Source: HGM12587 sp964580255
Lineage (GTDB): Bacteria; Bacillota; Clostridia; Lachnospirales; Lachnospiraceae
DNA length: 27,249 nucleotides
Assembly: GCA_964580255.1 (NCBI GenBank)
Contig: CAZOJX010000010.1
Location: 1 to 27,249, forward strand
Reading direction: 5' to 3'
In this document: positions 1 through 9,381 of the stretch, piece by piece
How positions within the stretch are numbered: the first letter of the stretch is position 1
How the letters are laid out: each line of letters starts with the position of its first letter
The notes under the pieces: model-generated
The model's database searches: none
The model's input: only the letters and a program-made list of their open reading frames with translations
What the model was told of the DNA's origin: nothing
Translations under genes and position numbers: made by a program

Positions 1-3000
1 CGGAAGCTGTCAAAAGAGCATGAAGAAGAACTGAAGATTCTGGGCAGAAATTTAAAGAAGCTGGGATATATCAGTGAGGTGAAATCTCTGATCTCCGAGC
101 TGATCCAGTACCAGGTGACGCCGGAAATGCTGGAGGAAATGATCAAAAAAGCAGGAAACCGGGAACTGCTGTCCGGAAAATTAAAAGATGTGCAGGTGTT
201 GTACCAGGCTTTTTTAGATTATATGGGAAAAGATTATATGACCTCAGACCAGGTACTGCAGGTATTAAAGGAGGTTCTGCCACGTTCCAAAAAATTGAAG
301 GGTGCAGTGATCGTTTTGGACGGATTTACGGCATTTAACCCGGTACAGCTGGAGCTGGTACGGGAGTTAATGAAGACTGCAGGGAAGGTTTATCTGACTG
401 TTACCATTGACTATAGAGAAGAACCCTACAGTGTTCTGAATAAAACGGACCTTTTTTATCTGAGCAAAAAGCTGATCCAGAGCGTGACAAAAGCTGCCGG
501 AGACGGAGGAATCGTCATAGACTCGCCCGTTGTACTGAGCGGAAGTACACCTCATCGTTTTGGAGAGAGGGAAGATCTGCTGTTTTTGGAGCAGCATTTG
601 TTCCGGGGAGGAAAAGCGGTTTACGGGGATTTTCCGGAGCATCTTCGAATCCGGGAATATCGAACAGCCATGGAGGAAATTACGGATACGGCGGTACAGA
701 TCCGCAGACTGGTGCGTACGAAAAAGTATCGTTATGGTGAAATCGCAGTTGTTTTAGGAACCATGGAATATCAGGAGCATGTGAACCGGATTTTTACAAG
801 ATTTGGGATTCCGGCGTTCATTGACGAAAAGAGAAATGCACTGTCCCACCCGTTTGTGGAATTTTTACGGGCTTTTTTGAAAATGGCAGAGGAAAACTTC
901 TCTTATGAAACGGTCTTTCGCTATCTGAGAAGCGGATTTTCCGGAATTACGACGGAAGAAGTTGATATTCTGGAAAACTATTGTCTGGCATTGGGAATCC
1001 GGGGATTTCAGAAGTATTCAGAAAAATGGATCCGTTTTTCCAAACAGATGACAGATCAGGAACTTACGAGGGTGAATGAGATCCGGGAACGGTTTTACGA
1101 GAGCGTAAAAGAAGCGACCGTCATCTTAAAGAATAAAAAAGCAACCATTACAGAAAAGTGTACGGCACTGTATAAATTTCTGGAAGGTGTGAAGGCAGAG
1201 CAGCAGCTGGCAGAAAAGGAAGCACGTTTTCTGGAAGCAGGCGATGGGGCGCAGGCGAAAGAATACCATCAGATCTTCCGGGTGATCATGGAGCTTTTGG
1301 AGAAATATGTAGAGCTTTTAGGGGAAGAACAGATTTCTCTGGAGGAATTTTCGGAGCTTTTAGATGCCGGTTTTTCAGAGGTAAAGATCGGAATCATTCC
1401 GCCGGGAAGCGACAGAGTGATGGTCGGAGATATGGAGAGAACCCGATTAAAAGATGTGAAGGCTGTTTTTCTTCTGGGCGTTAATGAAGGAAATATCCCG
1501 AAAAATTTAAGCGGCGGTGGCATTTTATCTCAGATGGAACGGGAATATTTAGAGGAACTGGAGGCTGGTCTGGCTCCAACAGCCAAGGAACAGGTTTATT
1601 TGCAGAAATTCTACATTTATTATGTACTTTCTAAGGCTTCGGAGCAGCTTTGCCTGTCCTACGCAGCCACAGATCTTCATGGCGCAGCCCTTCGGCCGTC
1701 CTATTTAAAAGAAGTATTGGAAAAAATGTATCCGCAGCTGAGCATAGAATCCGGAAATGGGGAAGGTCTGGAGCAGCTGGAGCTGGAAGTGCAGGGGCTG
1801 GACTATTTGACGGATCGGCTGCGGGAGGAAGAAAAAGAGAACAGCGAGCTTCGACAGTTAATGGCATGGTATGAGCAGTCACCAAGATTTCAGGAGCATT
1901 TTGAAAAGCTTTGGAAGCAGCTGTTTCAGGAAACGGCCCAAAGCAGTATCGGGGCGGCAGTGGCAAAGGCGGTTTATGGAGAAAGCACTGCCTATAGTGT
2001 TACAAGACTGGAGCGCTATGCAGCCTGTGCCTATGCACATTTTCTTCAATACGGCTTACGGTTGAAAGAACGAGAAGTCTATGAGTTTGCAGCAGTGGAT
2101 ATGGGAAACCTCCTTCACAGTGCGGTAGAGCTGTTTGCAAGAAAGGTTGAAAAAGGGGCTTATGACTGGTTTACCATTGAAGAAGGGGAGCGGGAACGTC
2201 TCGCAGAGGAATGTGTCGAAGAAGTGATCACAGACTATCGAAATACCCTTCTGTTTGATAATGCCAGAAATGAATATATGATCGCTCGCATGCATCGTCT
2301 CGTAAAACGGGCAGTCTGGGCAATGACAGAGCAGATCAAAAAAGGAGCGTTTGTACCGGAAAAGCTGGAAGCTCCATTTTATGTAAAAGAAGGCGGGATT
2401 ACACTGCAGGGACGAATTGACCGTATCGATACCTATGAAAAGGAAGATCAGGTTTACGTCAGGGTCATGGACTATAAAAGCGGGGCAGCCTCTTTTGATC
2501 TGACAGCTCTTTATAATGGCTTACAGATGCAGCTGGCAGTTTATCTGAATGCGGCAGTTGCTCTGGAGAAAAAGGATCACGAGGGAAAAACGGTAGTTCC
2601 GGCGGGGCTTTTCTATTTTCCGATGAAGGATCCGATGATCAGCGGAGAAGGAAGAATGTCAGAGGAAGAAATCCAAAAGGCCATGTTTCAGGAATTTTCT
2701 CTGGACGGAATCTGTAATGCGGATTCAGAGATCATTCATTCGATGGATCGGGAATGCGACAGCAGATCACAGATCCTGCCGGTAAGCTTTAACAAAGACG
2801 GAAGTCTTTCCAAAACCTCTAAGGCGGTTTCCACAGCGCAGTTTGAGCAGCTGGAGGAATTTGTGCGGCAGAAAACCGCAAGCCTCGGAGCGGAGATCAT
2901 GGAAGGAAAGATTCCGGTCAATCCATACGAAGCAGGTCAGAAAACAGCCTGTGATTACTGCAGCTACCGGGGAATCTGCGGATTTTCCCCGAAGGAAGCT

Positions 3001-3036
3001 TCATTTAGAAAACTGGAGAAATTTCAATGGGAGTAA
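1..3036 (+). CDS. addB: AddB, ATP-dependent nuclease subunit B (5' end missing)
   Basis: The reading frame is open from base 1 to the stop at 3034-3036, so this is the C-terminal part (1011 codons) of a protein normally near 1150 residues; the GTG at 79 is internal, not the start. AddB is the non-translocating partner of AddA in the helicase-nuclease that resects double-strand breaks for RecA loading (the Firmicutes counterpart of RecBCD). The C-terminal RecB-type nuclease domain is visible: GRIDRID, then MDYKSG and GLQMQLAVY (about nt 2410-2550). The iron-sulphur cysteines are present as one Cys in YAACAYA (about nt 2030) and a final CDYCSYRGIC cluster (about nt 2950), the C...CX2CX5C pattern known for AddB. 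It overlaps addA by 10 bases, so translation is probably coupled. Confidence 0.96.
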   Translation, partial: RKLSKEHEEELKILGRNLKKLGYISEVKSLISELIQYQVTPEMLEEMIKKAGNRELLSGKLKDVQVLYQAFLDYMGKDYMTSDQVLQVLKEVLPRSKKLKGAVIVLDGFTAFNPVQLELVRELMKTAGKVYLTVTIDYREEPYSVLNKTDLFYLSKKLIQSVTKAAGDGGIVIDSPVVLSGSTPHRFGEREDLLFLEQHLFRGGKAVYGDFPEHLRIREYRTAMEEITDTAVQIRRLVRTKKYRYGEIAVVLGTMEYQEHVNRIFTRFGIPAFIDEKRNALSHPFVEFLRAFLKMAEENFSYETVFRYLRSGFSGITTEEVDILENYCLALGIRGFQKYSEKWIRFSKQMTDQELTRVNEIRERFYESVKEATVILKNKKATITEKCTALYKFLEGVKAEQQLAEKEARFLEAGDGAQAKEYHQIFRVIMELLEKYVELLGEEQISLEEFSELLDAGFSEVKIGIIPPGSDRVMVGDMERTRLKDVKAVFLLGVNEGNIPKNLSGGGILSQMEREYLEELEAGLAPTAKEQVYLQKFYIYYVLSKASEQLCLSYAATDLHGAALRPSYLKEVLEKMYPQLSIESGNGEGLEQLELEVQGLDYLTDRLREEEKENSELRQLMAWYEQSPRFQEHFEKLWKQLFQETAQSSIGAAVAKAVYGESTAYSVTRLERYAACAYAHFLQYGLRLKEREVYEFAAVDMGNLLHSAVELFARKVEKGAYDWFTIEEGERERLAEECVEEVITDYRNTLLFDNARNEYMIARMHRLVKRAVWAMTEQIKKGAFVPEKLEAPFYVKEGGITLQGRIDRIDTYEKEDQVYVRVMDYKSGAASFDLTALYNGLQMQLAVYLNAAVALEKKDHEGKTVVPAGLFYFPMKDPMISGEGRMSEEEIQKAMFQEFSLDGICNADSEIIHSMDRECDSRSQILPVSFNKDGSLSKTSKAVSTAQFEQLEEFVRQKTASLGAEIMEGKIPVNPYEAGQKTACDYCSYRGICGFSPKEASFRKLEKFQWE

Positions 3037-6000
3037 TGTGGACGGAAGACCAGAAAAAGGTCATTGATTTAAGAAACAGAAATATTTTGGTGTCTGCGGC
3101 AGCAGGCAGCGGAAAAACGGCAGTGCTGGTAGAGCGTATCATGGAACTGGTCTGTGATGAGGAACATCCGGTGGACGTAGACCGTCTTCTGGTCGTTACC
3201 TTCACAAAAGCGGCAGCGGCAGAAATGAAAGAACGTGTAGGAACTGCGATCCGGAAGCGTCTGGAGGAACAGCCGAACAATGGATATCTGCAGAAGCAGG
3301 AAACGCTGGTTTCCCATGCACAGATCACGACCATTGACAGCTTTTGTTCCTATATTTTAAGGAACCATTTCGGGGAGATCGATCTGGATCCGGCATTTCG
3401 GGTTGCCGATGAAGGGGAATTAAAACTTTTGAAAAAGGATTTGGCAAAGGAAATCCTGGAGGAAGCTTATGGCGAAGGAAGTCCGGAATTTCTTCATTTT
3501 GTGGAATGTTATGCTTCCGGGAAAAATGATGCGGTGCTGGAAGATCTGATTCTGAAGCTTTATGAATTTTCCACCAGTGATCCATTCCCGGAGGAATGGC
3601 TGGAGCAACAGCTGGCAAAGGAGAATTCTTACGAGGAGGAAGCGATCCTCTCTCATGGGAGAAAATTACTGGAAAGTCTTTTGAAGGAAAATGATCAGGC
3701 AATTCGGCTTTGCAGGAGTATTTGCGGTCCGATCCTTTATGAAGATGCCTTGCAGCAGGATCGTCTTTTGCTGGAACATTGTTTGTCAGCGGAATCCTAC
3801 GAGGGTCTGTCAAAAGCGATCCGGGAGCGCAGCTTTCAGGCACTGTCCCGAAAAAAGATGCCGCCGGATACGGAGGAAGAAAAAAAAGAAATTGTAAAAG
3901 CGGTCAGAAACCGTATGAAAAAGACGCTGGAAAGTCTGGAAAAACAGTTTTTTTATCTGCCGGAAGAAGTGCTTTTGGAGGCAGAAAAGATGGCACAGCC
4001 TGCAAAGCAGGAACTGATCCGGCTGACTTTGGAATTTTCCCGCCGGTTTGCGGAAAAAAAGCGTAAAAAAAATATTGTGGATTTCTCCGATATGGAGCAT
4101 CTGGCATTGAAGATCCTTGTGAAAAAGGAAAGTGAGGTCTATGTACCAAGCGACATTGCATTAGGGTACGGAGAATATTTTGCGGAGATCATGATCGATG
4201 AATATCAGGACAGCAACCTGGTGCAGGAACTGATTTTACGCAGCATTTCCAAAGAAGCCCTGGGCGGAAATAATCTGTTCATGGTAGGTGATGTAAAGCA
4301 GAGTATTTATCGTTTTCGTCAGGCACGACCGGAGCTTTTTATGGAAAAGCAGGAAAACTATACTTTGGAAGAAAGTACTTCCCAGAGAGTGAATCTGTCG
4401 AAAAATTTCCGAAGCAGAAAAGAAGTGCTGGATACGGTCAATTTTCTGTTTGAGAGACTGATGCATAAGGATTTGGGAAATATTCCTTATGATGAGGAAG
4501 CAGCACTTTATCTGGGAGCTTCCATGCCGGAACCGGAAAAGCAAAGTGATGTGCAGGCAGAATTACTGCTGTTTGATCTTCCGGAGGAAGAAGCGGAGGA
4601 AACGCTTGATAAAGTGGAAATGGAAGCGTCCATGGTGGCGGAAAAAATCCTGGAAATGCTTGCCATGGCAAAAGTGACAGACAAAAAGACCGGACAGCTG
4701 CGGCCGGCAGTTCCGGGGGATATGGTCATCTTGCTCCGTACCATGAGCGGTTGGAGTGATACCTTTTCCAATGTGTTGGGATCCTACGGGATCGCAACGG
4801 TTACCGGATCTTCTACGGGATATTTTTCTGCACTGGAAATTCAGACAATGCTGAATCTGCTGCGGATCCTGGACAATCAAAAGCAGGATATTCCGCTGAG
4901 TGCAGTACTGCATTCGACCATTGGAAATCTTGATTCGGAAGAAATGGCGAAAATCCGGGGAGCATATCCTGAATGTCCTTATCATGAGGCCTGTGTGAAA
5001 TACAGGACAGAAGGGAAGGACACTGTATTAAAGGAAAAATTGAACCGATTCTGGCAGCTGATAGAGGAACTTCGGGAAAAAGCGGAATACCTTCCGATTC
5101 ATAAGCTTTTATGGGAAATCTATGACAAAACAGCTTATGATCAGATCGTCAGAATGCAGCCAAATGGGGCGGTGCGTGCGGAAAATCTGCAAATGCTGGT
5201 GCAGAAGGCACTGGATTATGAGGCTACCAGCTATCGGGGACTGTTTAATTTTGTAAGATATATTGAAAATCTGCAGAAATATGAGGTGGATTACGGCATT
5301 GCAGAAAGCAGTGCCGGCAATGAAAATGCGGTTCGGATCATGAGTATTCATAAGAGTAAGGGATTAGAATTTCCGATCGTGTTTGTGTCCGGCCTCAGTA
5401 AAAAATTTAACAAGCAGGATACCAAGGAACGGATCGTGCTGCATCCCCAGCTGGGCATTGGAACAGATGCCATTGATCCGGAAAAAAGGATAAAGCTTTC
5501 TACGCTGTCCAAAAAGGTGATCCAAAAACAGATCGAATTGGAAAGTCTTGGGGAGGAACTTCGGGTACTTTATGTGGCACTGACCAGACCGAAGGAAAAG
5601 CTGGTAATGACCGGAAGCCTGAAAAATGCGAAGGAAGCGATTAAAAAGCTGTCTGAGGAAAAGGCATTCTGTTCCAGAGGACATTATGAGAGTCTGTGCG
5701 GAGGAAGCAGCTTTTTGGATTGGATCCTGGAAGTTTCTGTCGGCGACCAGCCAACCTTTGAGATCCATACGGTAACTTTGGAAACACTGGTAGAGAAGCG
5801 AACCCTTCAGACTGTGAAGGAAGCCTTCGATTACGGAGCCTTCCGTGAGAGAAAGGCAGAGATTCCGGAAACTTTGAAGGAGCGGTTTTCTTATACTTAT
5901 CCATATGAAGAACAGAAAAATATTCCGGGAAAGGTGTCTGTCTCAGAACTGAAAATGGCAGCGATGGAGGAAGATGTCCTGGAAATGTTTGAAGAACCGC

Positions 6001-6566
6001 AGATCGTACCGTATATTCCGGCATTTTTGCGGGAGGAACGCAAACAAAGCGGAGCTTTGCGGGGAACTGCTTATCACCGGGTATTAGAATGTATCGATCT
6101 TTCCGGAATCCGTCATTCTGCACAGGTAGAGGAACGGATTCGTAAGCTTGTAGAAGAAGGTAAAATGGAGCAGACGATGGCAGAGTCGGTTCGGCCGTAC
6201 GATATTTATCTGTTCTGCCAAAGTGATCTCTGCAAAAGAGTTTTGGAGGCAGAGAAGAAGGGCATACTGTACAGAGAACAGCCATTTGTCATTGCAAAAG
6301 AAGCAAAAGAGGTTCTGGAAGATACGAACAGCAGTCAGGAGGTTCTGATCCAGGGAATCATCGATGCCTATTTTGAGGAAGCAGACGAAATCGTTTTGAT
6401 CGATTATAAAACAGATCATGTGAGCAATGAACAGGAGCTGATAAAACGTTATCAAAAACAGCTGCAGCTTTATGCAGAAAGCCTGGAGCAAATGACCGGA
6501 AAGAAGGTAAAGGAACAGATCATTTATTCCTTCTGTCTGGGAAAAGAAATCTTCATAAAACATTAA
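3027..6566 (+). CDS. addA: AddA, ATP-dependent helicase/nuclease subunit A
   Basis: This 1179-residue protein is full length for AddA, the UvrD-like 3'-5' helicase and nuclease subunit of AddAB. Helicase motifs appear in order: Walker A AAAGSGKTAVL (about residues 24-34), Walker B DEYQDSN (about 391), GDVKQSIYRFRQ (about 421), MSIHKSKGLEFP (about 772) and LRVLYVALTRP (about 844). The C-terminal nuclease carries GIIDAYF and LIDYKTD (about 1110-1130). The ATG at 3027 lies inside the end of addB and is preceded by GGAG about 7 bases upstream; an alternative ATG three codons later (3036) is less well placed. Adjacent, overlapping addBA order is the usual arrangement in Firmicutes. No hairpin terminator is seen after the stop. 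Confidence 0.97.
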   Translation: MGVMWTEDQKKVIDLRNRNILVSAAAGSGKTAVLVERIMELVCDEEHPVDVDRLLVVTFTKAAAAEMKERVGTAIRKRLEEQPNNGYLQKQETLVSHAQITTIDSFCSYILRNHFGEIDLDPAFRVADEGELKLLKKDLAKEILEEAYGEGSPEFLHFVECYASGKNDAVLEDLILKLYEFSTSDPFPEEWLEQQLAKENSYEEEAILSHGRKLLESLLKENDQAIRLCRSICGPILYEDALQQDRLLLEHCLSAESYEGLSKAIRERSFQALSRKKMPPDTEEEKKEIVKAVRNRMKKTLESLEKQFFYLPEEVLLEAEKMAQPAKQELIRLTLEFSRRFAEKKRKKNIVDFSDMEHLALKILVKKESEVYVPSDIALGYGEYFAEIMIDEYQDSNLVQELILRSISKEALGGNNLFMVGDVKQSIYRFRQARPELFMEKQENYTLEESTSQRVNLSKNFRSRKEVLDTVNFLFERLMHKDLGNIPYDEEAALYLGASMPEPEKQSDVQAELLLFDLPEEEAEETLDKVEMEASMVAEKILEMLAMAKVTDKKTGQLRPAVPGDMVILLRTMSGWSDTFSNVLGSYGIATVTGSSTGYFSALEIQTMLNLLRILDNQKQDIPLSAVLHSTIGNLDSEEMAKIRGAYPECPYHEACVKYRTEGKDTVLKEKLNRFWQLIEELREKAEYLPIHKLLWEIYDKTAYDQIVRMQPNGAVRAENLQMLVQKALDYEATSYRGLFNFVRYIENLQKYEVDYGIAESSAGNENAVRIMSIHKSKGLEFPIVFVSGLSKKFNKQDTKERIVLHPQLGIGTDAIDPEKRIKLSTLSKKVIQKQIELESLGEELRVLYVALTRPKEKLVMTGSLKNAKEAIKKLSEEKAFCSRGHYESLCGGSSFLDWILEVSVGDQPTFEIHTVTLETLVEKRTLQTVKEAFDYGAFRERKAEIPETLKERFSYTYPYEEQKNIPGKVSVSELKMAAMEEDVLEMFEEPQIVPYIPAFLREERKQSGALRGTAYHRVLECIDLSGIRHSAQVEERIRKLVEEGKMEQTMAESVRPYDIYLFCQSDLCKRVLEAEKKGILYREQPFVIAKEAKEVLEDTNSSQEVLIQGIIDAYFEEADEIVLIDYKTDHVSNEQELIKRYQKQLQLYAESLEQMTGKKVKEQIIYSFCLGKEIFIKH

Positions 6567-6577
6567 GATTTTTTTGG

Positions 6578-6606
6578 TTGCAGTGTGTTCCCTGATTCTA
6601 TATAAT
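6578..6606 (+). promoter_or_regulatory. Sigma-A-type promoter of the MBOAT-SGNH unit
   Basis: TTGCAG (6578-6583), a 17-base spacer, then a perfect TATAAT (6601-6606). Expected transcription start is near 6613, leaving about 30 bases of leader before the ATG at 6643. The promoter sits inside the upstream extension of the MBOAT reading frame, which argues that the TTG at 6574 is not the start. Confidence 0.65.
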
Positions 6607-6642
6607 TTTCATGGTAAAAAAGTATTTATAGAAGGTTTCGAT

Positions 6643-8049
6643 ATGGTATTTAGCAGTTTTGTGTTTTTATTTCAGTTTTTGCCGGTCTTTTTACTGGTGT
6701 ATTTTATAAGTCCGCAGAGATTGAAAAATCTGGTGATCCTTCTTGGCAGTCTGCTGTTTTACTTTTATGGAGTCAAAGAGCAGCCGGCATATTTTTTTCT
6801 GATTCTGTGCTCAATCCTGGTAAATTATGTTGCGGCAAATTTCATGGACCGGACAGAGAAAAAATCGGTGCAAAGATGCTGGCTGTTTGTGGGAATGCTT
6901 TACAATATTGGAAGTCTCTTTGTATTCAAATATGCAGATTTCCTGTTTCAGACGGTCAACACCCTTTTGCAGGCAGCAAAGAGCGGTGTGTCGATCCCGT
7001 ATCTGAAACTGATCCTTCCGGTGGGAATCAGTTTTTACACCTTTCAGATCAGTTCCTATCTGATCGATGTATATCGGAAAAAGTTTCCTGCAGAGAGATC
7101 GATCATTACTTTAGGAACATATCTCTGTCTGTTTCCCCAGCTGATCGCCGGACCGATCGTGACTTATTCAGAAGTGCGGGCGCAGTTAAAACAAAGAGAA
7201 CATCGGCTGGCCTATGTGGAGGAAGGATTATCTTCTTTTACCATTGGTCTGGCATTAAAGGTTCTGATCGCCAACCGGGTCGGTGCTGTCTGGACACAGG
7301 CTGCGGCCATCGGATATGAAAGTATTTCCACACCCATGGCATGGCTGGCACTGATCGCCTATTCCTTACAGATTTATTTTGATTTTTACGGATATTCTCT
7401 GATGGCAAAAGGACTCGGTAAAGTGATGGGATTTGATTTTCCGGACAATTTCCGAAATCCTTATCTTTCCAAAACGGTTTCCGAATTTTGGAGAAGATGG
7501 CACATCACTCTGGGAAGCTGGTTTCGGGAATATGTCTACATTCCCCTGGGAGGAAACCGAAGCCACCAATATCGAAACCTTTTGATCGTCTGGCTGCTGA
7601 CCGGACTATGGCATGGAGCAAATTGGAACTTTATCCTTTGGGGAATGCTCAGTTTCCTTTTGATCGTTCTGGAAAAGAAATTTTTCGGGGAGAGACTGGA
7701 GAAAACGGCGGTTTTCGGGCATCTTTATATGATCGGTTTCATTCTGATCTCATGGCTTTTGTTTGGGATTTCAGATCTTTCGGAAATTGGAATTTATGTA
7801 ACAAAGCTTTTTCCATTTTTGTATCATGGAGGAACCATCGTTTATCGGGCAGATTATGTGAGCCATCTGTACCAGTGTGCCCTTCCGCTGCTGGGAGGAC
7901 TTTTCTGCTGTACAGGAATTCCTCGGAAATTCTATGAGAAAAACAAAGGCAGTCTTTGGGTGGCCTTGGGTCTGGTGATCCTTTTCTGGGCATGTGTACA
8001 CAGCATGTATCTGGGTCTGGACGATCCGTTTTTATATTATCAGTTTTAG
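6643..8049 (+). CDS. MBOAT-family membrane O-acyltransferase (AlgI/PatA-like)
   Basis: A 468-residue polytopic membrane protein. Proteins of this type move an acyl group, usually acetyl, from the cytoplasm onto an extracellular polymer or glycan. The AlgI-type signatures are clear: FPQLIAGPI, FWRRWH with WFREYVYIPLGGNR after it (His about 287), and LTGLWHGANWNFILWG, whose His (about 324) is the invariant catalytic residue of the family. The frame extends upstream to a TTG at 6574, but the ATG at 6643 has GAAGG seven bases before it and lies just downstream of a good promoter, so I chose it. The SGNH hydrolase gene follows 11 bases later, the common pairing for surface O-acetylation. It could also be a DltB-like or teichoic-acid enzyme, but no dlt genes are nearby. 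The substrate is unknown. Confidence 0.92.
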   Translation: MVFSSFVFLFQFLPVFLLVYFISPQRLKNLVILLGSLLFYFYGVKEQPAYFFLILCSILVNYVAANFMDRTEKKSVQRCWLFVGMLYNIGSLFVFKYADFLFQTVNTLLQAAKSGVSIPYLKLILPVGISFYTFQISSYLIDVYRKKFPAERSIITLGTYLCLFPQLIAGPIVTYSEVRAQLKQREHRLAYVEEGLSSFTIGLALKVLIANRVGAVWTQAAAIGYESISTPMAWLALIAYSLQIYFDFYGYSLMAKGLGKVMGFDFPDNFRNPYLSKTVSEFWRRWHITLGSWFREYVYIPLGGNRSHQYRNLLIVWLLTGLWHGANWNFILWGMLSFLLIVLEKKFFGERLEKTAVFGHLYMIGFILISWLLFGISDLSEIGIYVTKLFPFLYHGGTIVYRADYVSHLYQCALPLLGGLFCCTGIPRKFYEKNKGSLWVALGLVILFWACVHSMYLGLDDPFLYYQF

Positions 8050-8060
8050 GGGATGAGAAA

Positions 8061-8906
8061 ATGTCGATCAGGCAAATGATAAGAAAATATCCGTATCTGA
8101 TCCTGCTGACTTTGAGCTTTCTCGTTGTTGGAGTCGCAGACGTTAAGGGATTTTTCCCGGAAAAGGTACAGGAAATGCCGATAGATCAGGAACTGCCAGA
8201 GGAAGAATCACAGGAGAACGCTTTGCCGGCCTCTCCGGAAGAAGCTGTCGAAACAGAAAAACCGGAGGAATCGGAGGAAACTGTAAAAGAGCCGAAGATC
8301 TATACGGCAGACAGAAGCTATTTTAAAGATGCATTGTTTGTGGGGGATTCCAGAACAGTAGGCCTTTACCAGTACGGAGATCTTGGAGAAGCGACCGTTC
8401 TGGCGGACACCGGAATGAGTGTTTACAAGCTTTTGAAAAAGGAATTTCCGCTATCCGATGGAACAAAAATGACCTTTGAAGAACTTTTGGCCAAGCGTCA
8501 GTTTCAAAAGATCTATCTGATGCTTGGAATTAATGAGCTGGGATATGATTTTGGGCAGACCGTTTCCAAATACAGAGGAATTGTGGAAATGATCGAGAGT
8601 TATCAGCCGGAGGCGGTGATCTTTATCGAGGCAAATCTTCACATTACGGAAAAGAAGTCTGCCGGGGCTGAGATCTATAACAACGAAAATATTAACCGGT
8701 TTAATGAAGCCACAAAAGAGATTGCAGAGGAAAAAGGGCTTTTTTATCTGGACGTAAATCCCATTTTTGATGATGAAAATGGCAGTCTGTCGACGGAATA
8801 TACTGTCGATGAATCCCATGTGCTGGGAAAATATTACAAAGACTGGGTAGACTGGATCTTAAGCAATGCGGTGGAGATTTTACCGGCGGAACAGGCGTCA
8901 GAGTAA
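8061..8906 (+). CDS. Membrane-anchored SGNH/GDSL hydrolase, partner of the MBOAT protein
   Basis: 281 residues. A short basic N-terminus and a hydrophobic stretch (about residues 10-28) suggest a signal anchor. A low-complexity Glu/Pro linker (about 35-80) follows, then an extracellular SGNH fold. Block I is FVGDSRTVG with the nucleophile Ser about 97; MLGINELGYD is the block with the oxyanion Asn; DESH (Asp about 250, His about 253) completes the triad. SGNH proteins next to MBOAT proteins (AlgI-AlgJ/X, PatA-PatB types) transfer or remove O-acetyl groups on surface glycans. The ATG at 8061 has GGGGATGA upstream; the frame continues further back into the MBOAT gene but without a plausible start. 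It is probably co-transcribed with the MBOAT gene. Transferase versus esterase activity cannot be decided from sequence. Confidence 0.88.
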   Translation: MSIRQMIRKYPYLILLTLSFLVVGVADVKGFFPEKVQEMPIDQELPEEESQENALPASPEEAVETEKPEESEETVKEPKIYTADRSYFKDALFVGDSRTVGLYQYGDLGEATVLADTGMSVYKLLKKEFPLSDGTKMTFEELLAKRQFQKIYLMLGINELGYDFGQTVSKYRGIVEMIESYQPEAVIFIEANLHITEKKSAGAEIYNNENINRFNEATKEIAEEKGLFYLDVNPIFDDENGSLSTEYTVDESHVLGKYYKDWVDWILSNAVEILPAEQASE

Positions 8907-8912
8907 GGGAGA

Positions 8913-8986
8913 ATTGTTTTGTTTGCTCTTGTATTGTGTCTGATTTTGTTGTATTATAAAAATAGTGTAAATAGAAACAAAACAAT
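8913..8986. repeat. 12-bp inverted repeat flanking the eutS promoter region
   Basis: ATTGTTTTGTTT (8913-8924) and its exact reverse complement AAACAAAACAAT (8975-8986) are separated by 50 bases. They enclose the only promoter-like sequences between the SGNH hydrolase and eutS. The arms are AT-rich and of low complexity, so chance is possible. There is no T-run after the second arm, so this is not a normal terminator. Confidence 0.6.
8929..8957 (+). promoter_or_regulatory. Weak candidate promoter for eutS-eutP
   Basis: TTGTAT (8929-8934), a 17-base spacer and TATTAT (8952-8957), reading toward eutS. On the opposite strand of the same segment, TTGTTT (in the right-hand repeat arm) stands 16 bases from a perfect TATAAT. 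The stronger-looking promoter therefore faces away from eutS in this orientation. Confidence 0.4.
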
Positions 8987-9006
8987 CAGATATAGGAGGA
9001 CGAATG

Positions 9007-9381
9007 ATGGAATTTACGTTACCGTCCAATGAAGGAAAAATGAGGATCGTACAGGAATTGGTACCTGGAAAACAGGTTACTCTGGCACATATCATTGCCA
9101 GCCCTGATGAGATCGTATACAAAAAACTTGGATTAAATCCGGCACTGGATTATTCAAAAGCAGCGATTGGAATCTTAAGCATGAGCCCTGCGGAGATTTC
9201 TGTGATCGCAGGCGATATGGCAGTTAAGACAGCGAACATTGACCTTGGCTTTATTGACCGTTTCAGCGGTACTTTGATTTTTACGGGCAGAGTTGCAGAA
9301 GTGGAAGAAGCTGTTCGCGTAATCTGCGATTATCTTGCCAGAGAACTTGGATTTACCATTTGTAAGGTTACAAGAACGTAA
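9007..9381 (+). CDS. eutS: EutS/PduU-family bacterial microcompartment shell protein
   Basis: 124 residues, the usual length of EutS/PduU, a circularly permuted BMC-domain protein that forms hexameric tiles in ethanolamine or propanediol microcompartment shells. Hallmarks seen: VPGKQVTLAHIIA near the N-terminus, then KKLGL, AIGILSMSP, GFIDRFSGTL, and a closing ITRT-like CKVTRT. AGGAGG (8994-8999) stands 7 bases before the ATG at 9007 but only 4 before the ATG at 9004, so I prefer 9007; the difference is one residue. eutP overlaps the stop by one base. No other microcompartment gene lies in the window, so the pair is a satellite of a shell locus elsewhere or has another role. Confidence 0.93.
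   Translation: MEFTLPSNEGKMRIVQELVPGKQVTLAHIIASPDEIVYKKLGLNPALDYSKAAIGILSMSPAEISVIAGDMAVKTANIDLGFIDRFSGTLIFTGRVAEVEEAVRVICDYLARELGFTICKVTRT

Noticed and set aside
79..3036. GTG at 79 as the start of addB
   Set aside because: The frame is open back to base 1 with AddB-like sequence, and the visible protein is shorter than the family, so the true start lies upstream of the window.
3325..3843. Long reverse-strand open frames inside addA (also 5641-6285 and 6084-6563)
   Set aside because: They are antisense to a conserved, motif-rich gene, have no ribosome sites and read as unstructured, low-plausibility proteins.
6574..6642. TTG start extending the MBOAT protein by 23 residues
   Set aside because: It lacks a ribosome site and a TTGCAG-17-TATAAT promoter lies within the extension; the ATG at 6643 has a good ribosome site.
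6807..7319. 170-codon forward frame inside the MBOAT gene
   Set aside because: It overlaps a conserved membrane protein in another frame and shows no recognisable domain or start signal.
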